The notes under the pieces: generated by a model | Told to the model about the DNA's origin: nothing | Database searches by the model: none | Seen by the model: the letters and a program-made list of their open reading frames with translations, nothing else | In this document: positions 7,014-15,845 of the stretch, one piece after another | Layout: every line of letters starts with the position of its first letter | Numbering within the stretch: position 1 is the first letter of the stretch | Made by a program: the position numbers and the translations under genes | From: a virus | IMG/VR virus record: IMGVR_UViG_3300029448_000009 | Span: 1 to 64,000 of that record | Length of the DNA stretch: 64,000 nt | Reading direction: 5' to 3' (one strand)

Positions 7014-8066
7014 TTAAAAGAATAAATAGTTAAATCCAAATTTTACTTCATATACTGGTTTTTCCCAGTACTTCATATGTGTCCCCTCTATAAATAATCC
7101 TAAATTTTTTGTTATCCTTTGTCCAAATACTATTCCCGCATCCCATTCTAACCAATCTAGATCTTGTGTACCGTACTCAAAAGAGTAATCATCTAAGCCA
7201 TAATGATACGGTAAACAATTAACCCAAGCATGTAACCAAAACTTAGGTGTATATTTATAATATGCAATTCCTATTACTGCACTTAATTCTTTTTGTATTC
7301 CTAATTTATCTAACTCTCTTTCATTAAAACGTGCAACTGCATCTCCAAAGTAGTGGTTAAAGAACTCATCATTACTTGTTGCTACAAGAGTAGAATCACC
7401 TTCTGATACATCATACCAGTTATTATTAACATAAAATCCTTGAATCCATTGTTCTGGAGCATATCCAAAGTCCTCTGCTAATTGTTGAAAGGATGACTCG
7501 CCAGGTACCCAAAAGTCCCTAATAGGTACAAAGCCATAAGCAGGATGAGCTCTAACCACCGCTCCTACTGTAAAATCCCAGTTTCCTGAGTTTATTCTAT
7601 ATCTTGTATCAAAAGAAGTAAATTGTAAATTTACTCGCTGATTGTTTTTATATTGTGCTTTGGTTACACATTTAGTTCCTAAATATCTAATCCAAAAATT
7701 TTGATCAGTAAATTTTTCACCACGATTCCGTATAAAAGAATAATTAAAAAGATACTCCCAGCCATTAGCATTACCAATAGTAACGTTGTCTGAAACAGCT
7801 CTTTCAGTACCATAGTACCATGTTTTAACTTTATATTCATAATCAAATCTTGCTATTTTACGAATTCCTACGGTTAAATTATAATCATAAGGATTAATAT
7901 CTGTAACATCTTGATAACCTTTATCTATAGCTACATAATCTTCTCTTTCAGTAAAAGAGGTATTCGTGCTCATAGATGTGTAGAATGTAGAGTATTTAAA
8001 AAAATCTTCTATTTGACCGTTACATACACTGCTTATAAAGATAAGCAAAATTATTATATTTTTCAT
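7014..8066 (-). CDS. Phage-encoded outer-membrane beta-barrel protein
   Basis: This 350-aa protein has a signal peptide (MKNIIILLIFISSVCNGQ). It then has alternating amphipathic strands rich in Y, F and W (YNLTVGIRKIARFDYEYKV, WEYLFNYSFI, LGLFIEGTHMKYW) and ends VKFGFNYLFF. A C-terminal phenylalanine after alternating hydrophobics is the classic outer-membrane insertion signal. Its start overlaps the stop of the lectin-like gene by 1 nt. Host expression from a virion-type operon suggests a function in the infected cell, such as receptor masking or superinfection exclusion. No specific family is recognised. Confidence 0.7.
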   Translation of the reverse strand: MKNIIILLIFISSVCNGQIEDFFKYSTFYTSMSTNTSFTEREDYVAIDKGYQDVTDINPYDYNLTVGIRKIARFDYEYKVKTWYYGTERAVSDNVTIGNANGWEYLFNYSFIRNRGEKFTDQNFWIRYLGTKCVTKAQYKNNQRVNLQFTSFDTRYRINSGNWDFTVGAVVRAHPAYGFVPIRDFWVPGESSFQQLAEDFGYAPEQWIQGFYVNNNWYDVSEGDSTLVATSNDEFFNHYFGDAVARFNERELDKLGIQKELSAVIGIAYYKYTPKFWLHAWVNCLPYHYGLDDYSFEYGTQDLDWLEWDAGIVFGQRITKNLGLFIEGTHMKYWEKPVYEVKFGFNYLFF

Positions 8067-8917
8067 TATAAATTATATTTTTGTGTTAATTGTCTTTCTA
8101 CTTCTCTTATTTCTTTTTCAGGTAAAATTGCATTAAAAACTAGTATTTCATATACATGTAATCCATTTGCATGACCTTCAATTTGTATTAAATGATTAGA
8201 ATTAATATCAAAAGCATAAGTATGATCTTTAGATGCCCCATTAGTTATTTTGGGACTACCATTTTTTTTCATAACACTACTTCCACTAGCAGCTAATTTA
8301 ACTGTCCAAAGTTGAAGTACATTATTTGTAGTAGCTGTTCCACTATCTACTATAACAGTTCCACTTTTATCACTTTGATCTCCTATAAACATTTTAACGT
8401 TTTGATCACTATTTATTTGAAATATTAATGGATCTTGCCCAGTAACACCGTCTCCTGTTTTCATAGAAAATATAGCGGCTTGTCCTGAAGAATTTACTAA
8501 GTTAAATACTATAAATAAAGTTAAAGCATCTCCTTCTAATCTACTTTGTGATAATAAATTATTTCCTACATTGCCTACTGTTTCAGTAGCACTTAACTTA
8601 ACATCTGTACTTGCAAAAAGAGCATAAGGTAAATCTCCGCTTAATCTATATATAGGTCTGTTATCTGCAGTAGCTTGTTTTAAAGCTGTACCTAAAGCAG
8701 CGTTATCAGCTTTACCAAATCGTTTATCAAAAGCTTTATTTGAAACTGCATATATACCGTCATTATGATTTGCCTTAGTAGACATATCATCACTATATAC
8801 AGTTCTTTTATCTGTAAAGTCAATCCATAATACAGGTCCATTTTTTATTCTAGACATTTTTTTCTTCCTAAATTTAGGGGCGGTACTACTTGCTTGTTTA
8901 GAGATACTTAATCCCAT
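8066..8917 (-). CDS. Concanavalin A-like/LamG lectin-fold virion protein
   Basis: This 283-aa protein has a short basic start (FRKKKMSRIKNG). It then shows the LamG/ConA-like pattern: GPVLWIDFTDKRTVYSDD (about 28-44), a central AIFSMKTGD...FQINSDQNVKMFIGD sandwich, VLQLWTVKLAASGSSVMKKNG, and the terminal LHVYEILVFNAILPEKEIREVERQLTQKY. The last string (YEILVFN-x-x-L-x-x-x-E) is a common end of phage LamG domains. It probably binds a host glycan as part of a fibre. The next gene in the transcript is the outer-membrane barrel. Confidence 0.7.
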   Translation of the reverse strand: MGLSISKQASSTAPKFRKKKMSRIKNGPVLWIDFTDKRTVYSDDMSTKANHNDGIYAVSNKAFDKRFGKADNAALGTALKQATADNRPIYRLSGDLPYALFASTDVKLSATETVGNVGNNLLSQSRLEGDALTLFIVFNLVNSSGQAAIFSMKTGDGVTGQDPLIFQINSDQNVKMFIGDQSDKSGTVIVDSGTATTNNVLQLWTVKLAASGSSVMKKNGSPKITNGASKDHTYAFDINSNHLIQIEGHANGLHVYEILVFNAILPEKEIREVERQLTQKYNL

Positions 8918-8918
8918 A

Positions 8919-9239
8919 CTACGTTACAGTATTATTAGCAGTTGCAAAATATGCAATACATGCACCACTAGTAAGATCTATTACTGTAAAGTCACCATAT
9001 ATAGTTAAACCTTCAGCAAAAGTTTCACCAGTAATTGTATCACCGCTCCAGTTAGAAGCAGTAATTGCATTAAATACTGTATTCTCCATAAAAGTAATTG
9101 CATTCCATCCTCCAGCTGCAGTATGTGAATCTGTATCTGTAATTAAAAATGCTCCATTCTCTCCATGAGATTTTGCATCTGCAATTTTTATTGAATTAGT
9201 TACTTGTTCAAGTAACTGTTCTAATTCTGTTCTTGCCAT
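8919..9239 (-). CDS. Small hypothetical virion protein
   Basis: This 106-aa protein has an N-terminal helix (MARTELEQLLEQVTNSIKIADAKSHGENG) followed by beta strands (AFLITDTDSH, NTVFNAITASNWSGDTITGETFAEGLTIYGDF). The string GDTITGETFAEGLTIYG-x-F is typical of short phage decoration/fibre-base proteins. It has no cysteine cluster, signal peptide or membrane segment. The start context is AATATAATATGGCA. The function is unassigned; it is a virion protein by position. Confidence 0.5.
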   Translation of the reverse strand: MARTELEQLLEQVTNSIKIADAKSHGENGAFLITDTDSHTAAGGWNAITFMENTVFNAITASNWSGDTITGETFAEGLTIYGDFTVIDLTSGACIAYFATANNTVT

Positions 9240-9240
9240 A

Positions 9241-9654
9241 TTATATTATTATTTTTTGTAAGTTACTAACTTGTCTTGCTGTTACATCATTAGGAAGAGA
9301 ATCTTTTTTTACAATTTCTAAAGTAATAGGATCTGCATCTTTTTTAAGCATATCTTGTACTTTATCAAGTTGATTTTTTCTTTCTGCTATAAGAGTAGCA
9401 TTTGCATTCTCCATTTCTTTTACACTATCAGTATCTTGTGCTTCTTGAGCAGCTCTAATTTCACTTGCAAATTTTACAAATTCTTCAGTAGGTTTCCCTG
9501 CTTCTTCAATATGAGCTAAATGCCCTTGTAATGTAGAAATGTTATTTGATACTGTCAAAGCAAAATCTTTACCTTTAATATCTTGAGAAGAAAATAAACC
9601 ATTCATTAGATCTACTAATTCTCCATTTGTTGTTTTTAATTCTATTGTTGCCAT
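9241..9654 (-). CDS. Hypothetical helical protein of the virion operon
   Basis: This 137-aa, mostly helical protein starts MATIELKTTNGELVDLMNGLFSSQDIKGKDFALTVSNN and continues with charged helices (EEFVKFASEIRAAQEAQDTDSVKEMENANATLIAERKNQLDKV). The layout, a short strand, 'L-x-x-L' helix, 'K-F-A' and a long coiled helix, recalls small phage proteins annotated with DUF1617-like domains, but I cannot confirm this. It sits just upstream of the small virion gene at 8919. The leader contains a tandem TTTAG run (9661-9681 on the plus strand). Confidence 0.45.
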   Translation of the reverse strand: MATIELKTTNGELVDLMNGLFSSQDIKGKDFALTVSNNISTLQGHLAHIEEAGKPTEEFVKFASEIRAAQEAQDTDSVKEMENANATLIAERKNQLDKVQDMLKKDADPITLEIVKKDSLPNDVTARQVSNLQKIII

Positions 9655-9683
9655 ATAAATTTTAGTTTAGTTTAGTTTAATTA

Positions 9684-11282
9684 TTAACTTGTAGCAAATA
9701 CAGATAAGTTTGCAGCAACACCAGTTCCTGATGATGTGCATCTTGCTTCTGCTCGCCATTTTGACCCATTAAATGTAAATATTACATACGTACCAATGCC
9801 TGGGCCTGCATTAGTTAGTCCTATTAAGTTTAAAAAATCATCACCTGTTCCATCTGCAACATCTACTGTTTGTATTAAACCTACAGCTGATCCTGTTGAT
9901 CCGTCCATTCTATAACATGCAGATCCTCCCATTAACATTTCTGTTGATGTTCCATATTTATGTGTCTGCCCATTATTAATTCCAACTTGGTATTCTACAA
10001 TAATAGTATCCCCAACTGCTGAGTTTGCAATTGTAGGTAATGTTAATGTAACAGCATTCCCGTCTGCAGGTGATAAATTATGTGTATTTTTAACAAGTGC
10101 TGTACTAGCTCCATTAGCTATTTGAGATTTAGAAGATATAGTTGAGCCCATAACTCCAGTTGGATTTGCTACACCTGCTGTAAAACTTGCATTTTGATAC
10201 AAATCAATTGACATAGCTTCAGTAGCTGTTCCTCCTGCTGTTTCAGTTTTTAATATAATTTTTCCAGGCGTACCTGATGCTGCATCTCCTGCAGTTAATG
10301 TAATATTTCCTCCATCACCACTTCCAGCTCCTGCCCCTGCTGTTAAATTTATATCACCGCCATCTCCATTAGTATGTCCATTTGCACCTGTTAAAATTGC
10401 ATCCATAGCATTTCCACTAGTTGTTCTATCCATCCATTTTAATCCTCCACCTTTACCGTAAGTACCACTTGTGTTACCAAATTGAATACCATTTGCTAAA
10501 CCTTCAGTTATTATGTTTAGTGCTGCACCTCCTGCAAATACTGTAGGAGTATCATCCCCAATATATACTTTACCGTCTGCATCTACATGCACACCTTCTG
10601 CTGATCCATTTCCACTTAAAAAACTATTTCCTGCAGCATCATCTAAATTAATATGATATGCATTACAATCTAAATGTCCTGTTAAGTTATTTGTTGAAGC
10701 TATTTCTAGATTAATATTACCTGGTGTAGCAGATGAATTTACCGTTATAGATCCACCTGTACTTGTAATTGCTCCTACACTAGGATACCCATTACTACTA
10801 TTACCAACTAATATATTACCATTTGCAGTTAAAGCCGCTTCTGCAATTGCATTTGTATTACTTCCATACAATACAGAGCCTTTTGTAATACCTGCTATAC
10901 CAGTACCTCCTCGTAATGGTGTTAATGTACCTGAAACTGTTCCGTCTAAATCTACAGAAGATAAAAAGCCTGATGTAGTATTATCACAGTTATTTAAATC
11001 TATTCCTGATTCTACTAATGTTAAGACTAAATTATTGCTAGCAGTTGTAACAGTTAATTTTGTAGCGTCAGCAGATTTTAAACCTTTTAAGTTTATTTGA
11101 TTGCTATTTGTAACATTTACGAATAAAGCTTCACTGCTTGTTCCTAAAGTTGTTAACGAAGGAAATAAAGTTTGCGCTTGTAATTTTTTTGCTTTTTTTG
11201 TACTACTGTTAGCTACTAAAACATAGTCTGTAGATACTACACTTGCTTTTGCTAACGTTGTTAATGATGTTATTTCTGCCAT
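9684..11282 (-). CDS. Large fibre protein
   Basis: This 532-aa protein starts MAEITSLTTLAKASVVSTDYVLVANSSTKKAKKLQ, a common N-terminal anchoring pattern of phage fibres. It follows with long Gly/Thr/Asn-rich beta repeats (GTLTPLRGGTGIAGITKGSVLYGS, AALTANGNILVGNSSNGYPSVGAITS) and a central GDGGNITLTAG repeat. The C-terminal part (GDTIIVEYQVGINNGQTHKYG, VIFTFNGSKWRAEAR) is a beta sandwich often found as a fibre tip. The RGGTG motif is frequent in prophage and marine-phage fibres. It is likely a trimeric side or tail fibre. Confidence 0.7.
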   Translation of the reverse strand: MAEITSLTTLAKASVVSTDYVLVANSSTKKAKKLQAQTLFPSLTTLGTSSEALFVNVTNSNQINLKGLKSADATKLTVTTASNNLVLTLVESGIDLNNCDNTTSGFLSSVDLDGTVSGTLTPLRGGTGIAGITKGSVLYGSNTNAIAEAALTANGNILVGNSSNGYPSVGAITSTGGSITVNSSATPGNINLEIASTNNLTGHLDCNAYHINLDDAAGNSFLSGNGSAEGVHVDADGKVYIGDDTPTVFAGGAALNIITEGLANGIQFGNTSGTYGKGGGLKWMDRTTSGNAMDAILTGANGHTNGDGGDINLTAGAGAGSGDGGNITLTAGDAASGTPGKIILKTETAGGTATEAMSIDLYQNASFTAGVANPTGVMGSTISSKSQIANGASTALVKNTHNLSPADGNAVTLTLPTIANSAVGDTIIVEYQVGINNGQTHKYGTSTEMLMGGSACYRMDGSTGSAVGLIQTVDVADGTGDDFLNLIGLTNAGPGIGTYVIFTFNGSKWRAEARCTSSGTGVAANLSVFATS

Positions 11283-11306
11283 ATTGTTTTATTTTATTTT
11301 GTTTGA

Positions 11307-14300
11307 TTAAGGTCCTTCGTCAGTTATTGTTACATCATCACCGTCTACTTCTAAATTAATTCCTCCTACTTGAATGCCATTATCTACTATGTTGTAAGTA
11401 TATGGCTCGGTTGTGTTAACATTACTTCCAATAACACTATTACTATTTCCTACTAAATATGAACAAGGACTACATGATTTACAGTACTCACTTGCAAATT
11501 TATAAAATTTATCTAAATAATTTGTATTTTCTGTTATAATTTTTGGATCTATGCATATATCAAAGTTGCTAAATCCTGTTCCATAAGGATTACCACAATT
11601 TGATCCACAATTATTATTTACCTTATGAATAGTATTAGGAGCTTGATCTCCTAACCAAGGAAACTGTGTTGTCATTTTTATATATGCATTAGTTCCATAA
11701 GATCCATTTCCTTGTCCTGTATTATTAGTTTGTGTCCATTCTATACTACCACCTTCTTTCCAAATGTCTTCACATGTTTTCTTTTCAGGATAATTTGGAG
11801 TTGCTGAATCTGCACAATTGTGTATACAATCTAATCCATTTTTAGATACTAAGTATTTTATAAAAGACATTATCATTATATTTCTATCTTCACAATTATC
11901 TTTAGATCCTCCTAACAATCTTGTATACCAATTACCTACTCCATTATATGTGCAATCGGTTAAATATTTTTCTTTTTGTGTTTTATTTAAAGGTAAACAT
12001 TCAGGTTGATTTGCACTAAATGTACACATACCAAACACTTCAGGTTGATCTAACATAAGTTGATTAACATAAAAATCACCTGCCTGAGCGGGAGTATTAC
12101 TTGTTCCTTGTTGAATAAGATATACTAAATTTATTGATCCTATTCCAGCTCCTGTATAATTAGATGCATATTTATCTACACAACCAATAACGTCATTAGC
12201 TAAATAACTCTCGATTCCATTAACATCATAATATTGTATAGACGGGTCATTACTATTTAGACTGTAACCAAATGAAACAGTCGTAGCTCCTGAATTATCA
12301 TTAATTATTTGCCCTTGTGAATTATAATTATAACAAAATTTTCCATCTCCAGCAGGAATTACCATTTCAATTATATAATATCCATATCCTCCTGTTCCAT
12401 ATTCTAAAGGTTGAACCATATTCCAAGCTATAGAGTTACCACTAGGATTTACACTACCATCTGCATTCCAAGTTCCAAATAAAGGATTATTATAATTTGG
12501 TGAATCTAATCCTGTAACTTTTCCATAGCCGTCAGGTGTTATATCCATTTTTTCTTTTATTGGGAATTGGTAATCATTTATAGAATTTCCATTAATAGTC
12601 CCAGCTCCCATTGGAAGTTTATATATATTTATTTCTACTCCTGGAGGAAGATAATTTACATAACCCCCAATTACTGTAAAAGTACTCCATGTAAAAATTA
12701 AATCTCCAGTTGAATATATATCAAATGTTCCTGCTTGTATTGCAGAAGTTAAATCACTTCCTGATAATGCCCCGTCAAATGTTAAAAGTCCTAAATTAGA
12801 ATATCCGCCACCAGTATCCCCAAATACAGGACAAGTATCACAAGATTCATTATCTGCAATTGTAGCTAGTGGATTGTAGTTTAAAGCTAAAGAATTTGTA
12901 CATCCTAAAATTCCATACACACATTGACCATTGTCTATATTAGCATCAGGATTATAATTTGCTGCTGACATATCTGTACAACCTAAAAGTACAGGTATAC
13001 ATGATCCATTATCCCATTCTGCATCACAATTATAATTAGCAGCTGTTTGATCTGTACATCCACCCATTGCAGCAGTTTCTTGCATTATTAACATTCTAGA
13101 TGTAGCAGAAATATTTCTATTACAGTCTGTTTCTGTTATATGCATTGCTCCTCTTTGTGTACATTTAGTTTGAGTATTTTCTACCATTACTTCTACATAA
13201 TCTCCTTCAGATGCTAAGTGCGGACCAAACCCTTGTTTTCTTTCTCCCCCAATTACCCAATTAATTACATCATAAGAACCTCTACCGATACTTAAGCTTT
13301 TTACACAAGCTTGATTTGTATCATTAGAAATAATATTTACACTATCTTCACTGCAATTATATTTACAAATATTTTGTGTATGATATGTAGCATTAGGATC
13401 ATAATTATTTGCATTACGATCTGTACAACCTCCATATCCTATTTGAAATCTATGAACACTTTTACAATTAGCAACATTAGGAACTTCTTCTACATATGCT
13501 TCGATAGCATACCATCCTGGAGCTAAACCTGCAAAAGTATATTGAAAATTTGCATCTACTGCTACAGTAGAAGTAGCTGTTAAAGCTAAAATTTCTGCCT
13601 TAGTTTTATTATTTGCATTTTCCCCACTTCCTAATGTATGTAACTTTAACTTATAAGCCTCATTAGCATCTGATGCTATATGATCTGCTAAAGGAGGAAA
13701 TAACTCTCCCGAAAATTGTATAGATCCTGATGTACCACCGCTACCTGTAGCATGACTAACTACAGATCCACTGTTAGCTACAAAATCCACACCTACTGCT
13801 CTATCGTGCCCGTTATCATCATCTCCATATGTTAAACCATTGTATGGATTGCCATAAGCATCATTTGTTACACAGAAAAAACAAGTAGCATCTTTATTAA
13901 GAACATAACCAGTATTATCATAATTTGCAGCTGAGTTATCTGTACAAACTCCAGATGTTATCTCTTCTTGATTTATTTTAGTTTGAAGACTTATATGAAC
14001 AGTTTTTACACAACTAGTAGCATCAGTTACTGTAACTAAATACGGTTTAGTATTAGAATCTTGTCTAATTAAACTTGTAAATGAATGTGTAGTACCTGAT
14101 TTAGCTCCAGATGAAACTTCTGTTCCTGCACCTGTGGCTCCAAATTTAGTTAATACATATGTATAATTAGCTGTACCTCCAGTTACTGTTACTAAAATAG
14201 AACCGTTAGTATTTGCAGCATCACGTTGTTCAGGACTTGTATTTTCTACTGTTATAGAAAAATCATCACATCCAGAATTACAACAATGCCCATCTACAAA

Positions 14301-15248
14301 TCTTTTATTTGTATAAGGTGTTCCTATAGTATCACTATCACAATCTTCTCCAGATGTTAGGAAAAAAGAAGGATTACCTGGTTCCATACATACTTGATAT
14401 TCTTGTGCATCATCTGCTATAAAATATAAATTAGATGCGTATGTAAAACCATAAGTAAATGGTGCTGTATTTAAATTATTTAAAACATCTTGATTTGTAC
14501 CTAAATTTGTATTTGTTGTAAGTAGATTTACAAAATGTATTTCTTGTTCATTTCTACCAGAATATAAATGTCCTACACCTCGATTAGATATTCCATTATC
14601 TACATCGTTATTAGTTGAAGTAACACCTTGTTCTACAAAAATCTCATTTAAATAAGATGAGTTTATATAATATGCAAAAGGTAAGTTTAGTTGATATGTT
14701 CCTGTATAATTGTATACATCGTATGGATCTTGTTTTGGATATACTGCTCCTACAATAGAATTAATACTTCGTTTGTCATTAGAAAAATCTAAAGACATCA
14801 TATTTTCATAAGGTGAAGTTGTAAACGATGCAATAGTATTTTCTACATCATCATTTAGTTTAGAAGCCAGTCCTGGTACTTTTAAAACAATTGTTTTTTT
14901 AAACCCAGAAACAAACTGTAACGTTAAAGTTTTACTAGACGCTTGTCTTTTTGTCCAGTTTTTATAAGTAATAAGTATTTTACCATCACTTTCATAATCA
15001 AAATCTATACCAGAAATATAATCATGATCTACTACTGTTGCTACACGATCATACTCATAACGCATATTAGATCTAATATCAATTTTTAAATGATTATTAG
15101 ATTGCAAATACGCAACTCCTTGTACAAATTTAGGAGAAGTATTTGTGTATGCGGTTATAGGAGTTGACCCATTACCAAATACAGACTTGCCATCAAAACT
15201 AGAAAATCTGTCGTCAATAGTTGAAGTATACTTAGTTGTTTTTGCCAT
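11307..15248 (-). CDS. 1313-aa cysteine-rich repeat adhesin/appendage protein
   Basis: This is the largest protein of the virion arm. The N-terminal 300 residues are beta-rich (VGAVYPKQDPYDVYNYTG). Residues about 325-420 look like an Ig/SprB-type repeat (DDFSITVENTSPEQRDAANTNGSILVTVTGG...YTYVLT). From about 430 to 830 there are at least five copies of the GCTD-x-x-A-x-NY-(N/D)-P/x...C unit, two or three of them adjacent at about 725-810, plus degenerate copies around 435 and 1030. Such repeats occur in secreted Bacteroidota proteins beside type IX sorting domains. There is no signal peptide here, so it is probably a virion component assembled in the cytoplasm. It is likely a host-recognition appendage. 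Confidence 0.65.
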   Translation of the reverse strand: MAKTTKYTSTIDDRFSSFDGKSVFGNGSTPITAYTNTSPKFVQGVAYLQSNNHLKIDIRSNMRYEYDRVATVVDHDYISGIDFDYESDGKILITYKNWTKRQASSKTLTLQFVSGFKKTIVLKVPGLASKLNDDVENTIASFTTSPYENMMSLDFSNDKRSINSIVGAVYPKQDPYDVYNYTGTYQLNLPFAYYINSSYLNEIFVEQGVTSTNNDVDNGISNRGVGHLYSGRNEQEIHFVNLLTTNTNLGTNQDVLNNLNTAPFTYGFTYASNLYFIADDAQEYQVCMEPGNPSFFLTSGEDCDSDTIGTPYTNKRFVDGHCCNSGCDDFSITVENTSPEQRDAANTNGSILVTVTGGTANYTYVLTKFGATGAGTEVSSGAKSGTTHSFTSLIRQDSNTKPYLVTVTDATSCVKTVHISLQTKINQEEITSGVCTDNSAANYDNTGYVLNKDATCFFCVTNDAYGNPYNGLTYGDDDNGHDRAVGVDFVANSGSVVSHATGSGGTSGSIQFSGELFPPLADHIASDANEAYKLKLHTLGSGENANNKTKAEILALTATSTVAVDANFQYTFAGLAPGWYAIEAYVEEVPNVANCKSVHRFQIGYGGCTDRNANNYDPNATYHTQNICKYNCSEDSVNIISNDTNQACVKSLSIGRGSYDVINWVIGGERKQGFGPHLASEGDYVEVMVENTQTKCTQRGAMHITETDCNRNISATSRMLIMQETAAMGGCTDQTAANYNCDAEWDNGSCIPVLLGCTDMSAANYNPDANIDNGQCVYGILGCTNSLALNYNPLATIADNESCDTCPVFGDTGGGYSNLGLLTFDGALSGSDLTSAIQAGTFDIYSTGDLIFTWSTFTVIGGYVNYLPPGVEINIYKLPMGAGTINGNSINDYQFPIKEKMDITPDGYGKVTGLDSPNYNNPLFGTWNADGSVNPSGNSIAWNMVQPLEYGTGGYGYYIIEMVIPAGDGKFCYNYNSQGQIINDNSGATTVSFGYSLNSNDPSIQYYDVNGIESYLANDVIGCVDKYASNYTGAGIGSINLVYLIQQGTSNTPAQAGDFYVNQLMLDQPEVFGMCTFSANQPECLPLNKTQKEKYLTDCTYNGVGNWYTRLLGGSKDNCEDRNIMIMSFIKYLVSKNGLDCIHNCADSATPNYPEKKTCEDIWKEGGSIEWTQTNNTGQGNGSYGTNAYIKMTTQFPWLGDQAPNTIHKVNNNCGSNCGNPYGTGFSNFDICIDPKIITENTNYLDKFYKFASEYCKSCSPCSYLVGNSNSVIGSNVNTTEPYTYNIVDNGIQVGGINLEVDGDDVTITDEGP
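12840..13070 (-). repeat. Tandem GCTD/NYNP cysteine repeats in the 1313-aa protein
   Basis: Read on the minus strand, this part of the gene encodes three adjacent units: GCTDQTAANYNCDAEWDNGSC, GCTDMSAANYNPDANIDNGQC and GCTNSLALNYNPLATIADNESC, written here as unit examples of about 21-22 residues separated by short linkers. Each unit has a cysteine at both ends and an acidic loop in the middle. Related, more diverged units occur upstream and downstream in the same protein (for example GCTDRNANNYDPNAT). Confidence 0.75.
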
Positions 15249-15250
15249 AA

Positions 15251-15775
15251 TTAACAGTTACACCCACAAAAAGATGTACATTGGGTTTTGGCTGAATTAT
15301 AAGCATCTACAGCTTTTTGAATAACACCAGATGCTATACTTGCGTCTGATGGTATATTAGCTAAAAGTGTATTAATTGACTGTATTAACAAAAACAATCT
15401 TTGAGCTTCCATTAAAGTTTTATCACATTGAGGTTCTCCACAGTTACACTCTGTTAATTCTAAAGTTTTATCTGCTAAACAACAATCTAAAAAACAAGAA
15501 CTTAATGCTCCTGCATTTACAATTTGTCCTTCAAAATCTGTAATAACTGCTGTTATAACACCTGGATCTTCTCCAATTATTTCTGGAATGCTATACACAA
15601 AATTTTGTGGAATAGGTATTTCTCCGTCTGCAGACAATAGAATACTTATACTATATGTTGCAACTACTGAGCCGTTATTAGAAATAACTAATGTTGCTGG
15701 TCCTGGATTACTACCGCTGTATTGTCCTTGTAAAAATCTACAGTCATCTGTTGTAGACATACTTAAATTCACCAT
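15251..15775 (-). CDS. Cysteine-rich hypothetical virion protein
   Basis: This 174-aa protein has an N-terminal beta part (LVISNNGSVVATYSISILLSADG). The cysteine-rich C-terminal half has SCFLDCCLADKTLELTECNCGEPQCDKTL (about 92-120), then a helical segment (LMEAQRLFLLIQSINTLLANI), and the end CTSFCGCNC. About eleven cysteines in pairs suggest metal binding or virion disulfides. It lies 2 nt upstream of the 1313-aa protein, which is also cysteine-rich, so the two may form one structure. The family is not recognised. Confidence 0.5.
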   Translation of the reverse strand: MVNLSMSTTDDCRFLQGQYSGSNPGPATLVISNNGSVVATYSISILLSADGEIPIPQNFVYSIPEIIGEDPGVITAVITDFEGQIVNAGALSSCFLDCCLADKTLELTECNCGEPQCDKTLMEAQRLFLLIQSINTLLANIPSDASIASGVIQKAVDAYNSAKTQCTSFCGCNC

Positions 15776-15794
15776 ATTATTAAATGTGTGTTAA

Positions 15795-15830
15795 ATAGAT
15801 ATAGGGGACCCGTAGGCCCCCTTAATCTAT
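15795..15830 (-). terminator. Hairpin between two virion genes (possible terminator or processing site)
   Basis: An outer stem ATAGAT/ATCTAT (15795-15800 with 15825-15830) encloses a GC stem GGGG(A)CC/GG(C)CCC (about 15804-15821). It lies in the 70-bp gap directly after the gene at 15846-16349. There is no clear U-run on the minus strand, so it may be a 3'-end stabiliser or RNase site rather than a terminator. Confidence 0.55.
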
Positions 15831-15845
15831 ATTGTTATTAAAAGA

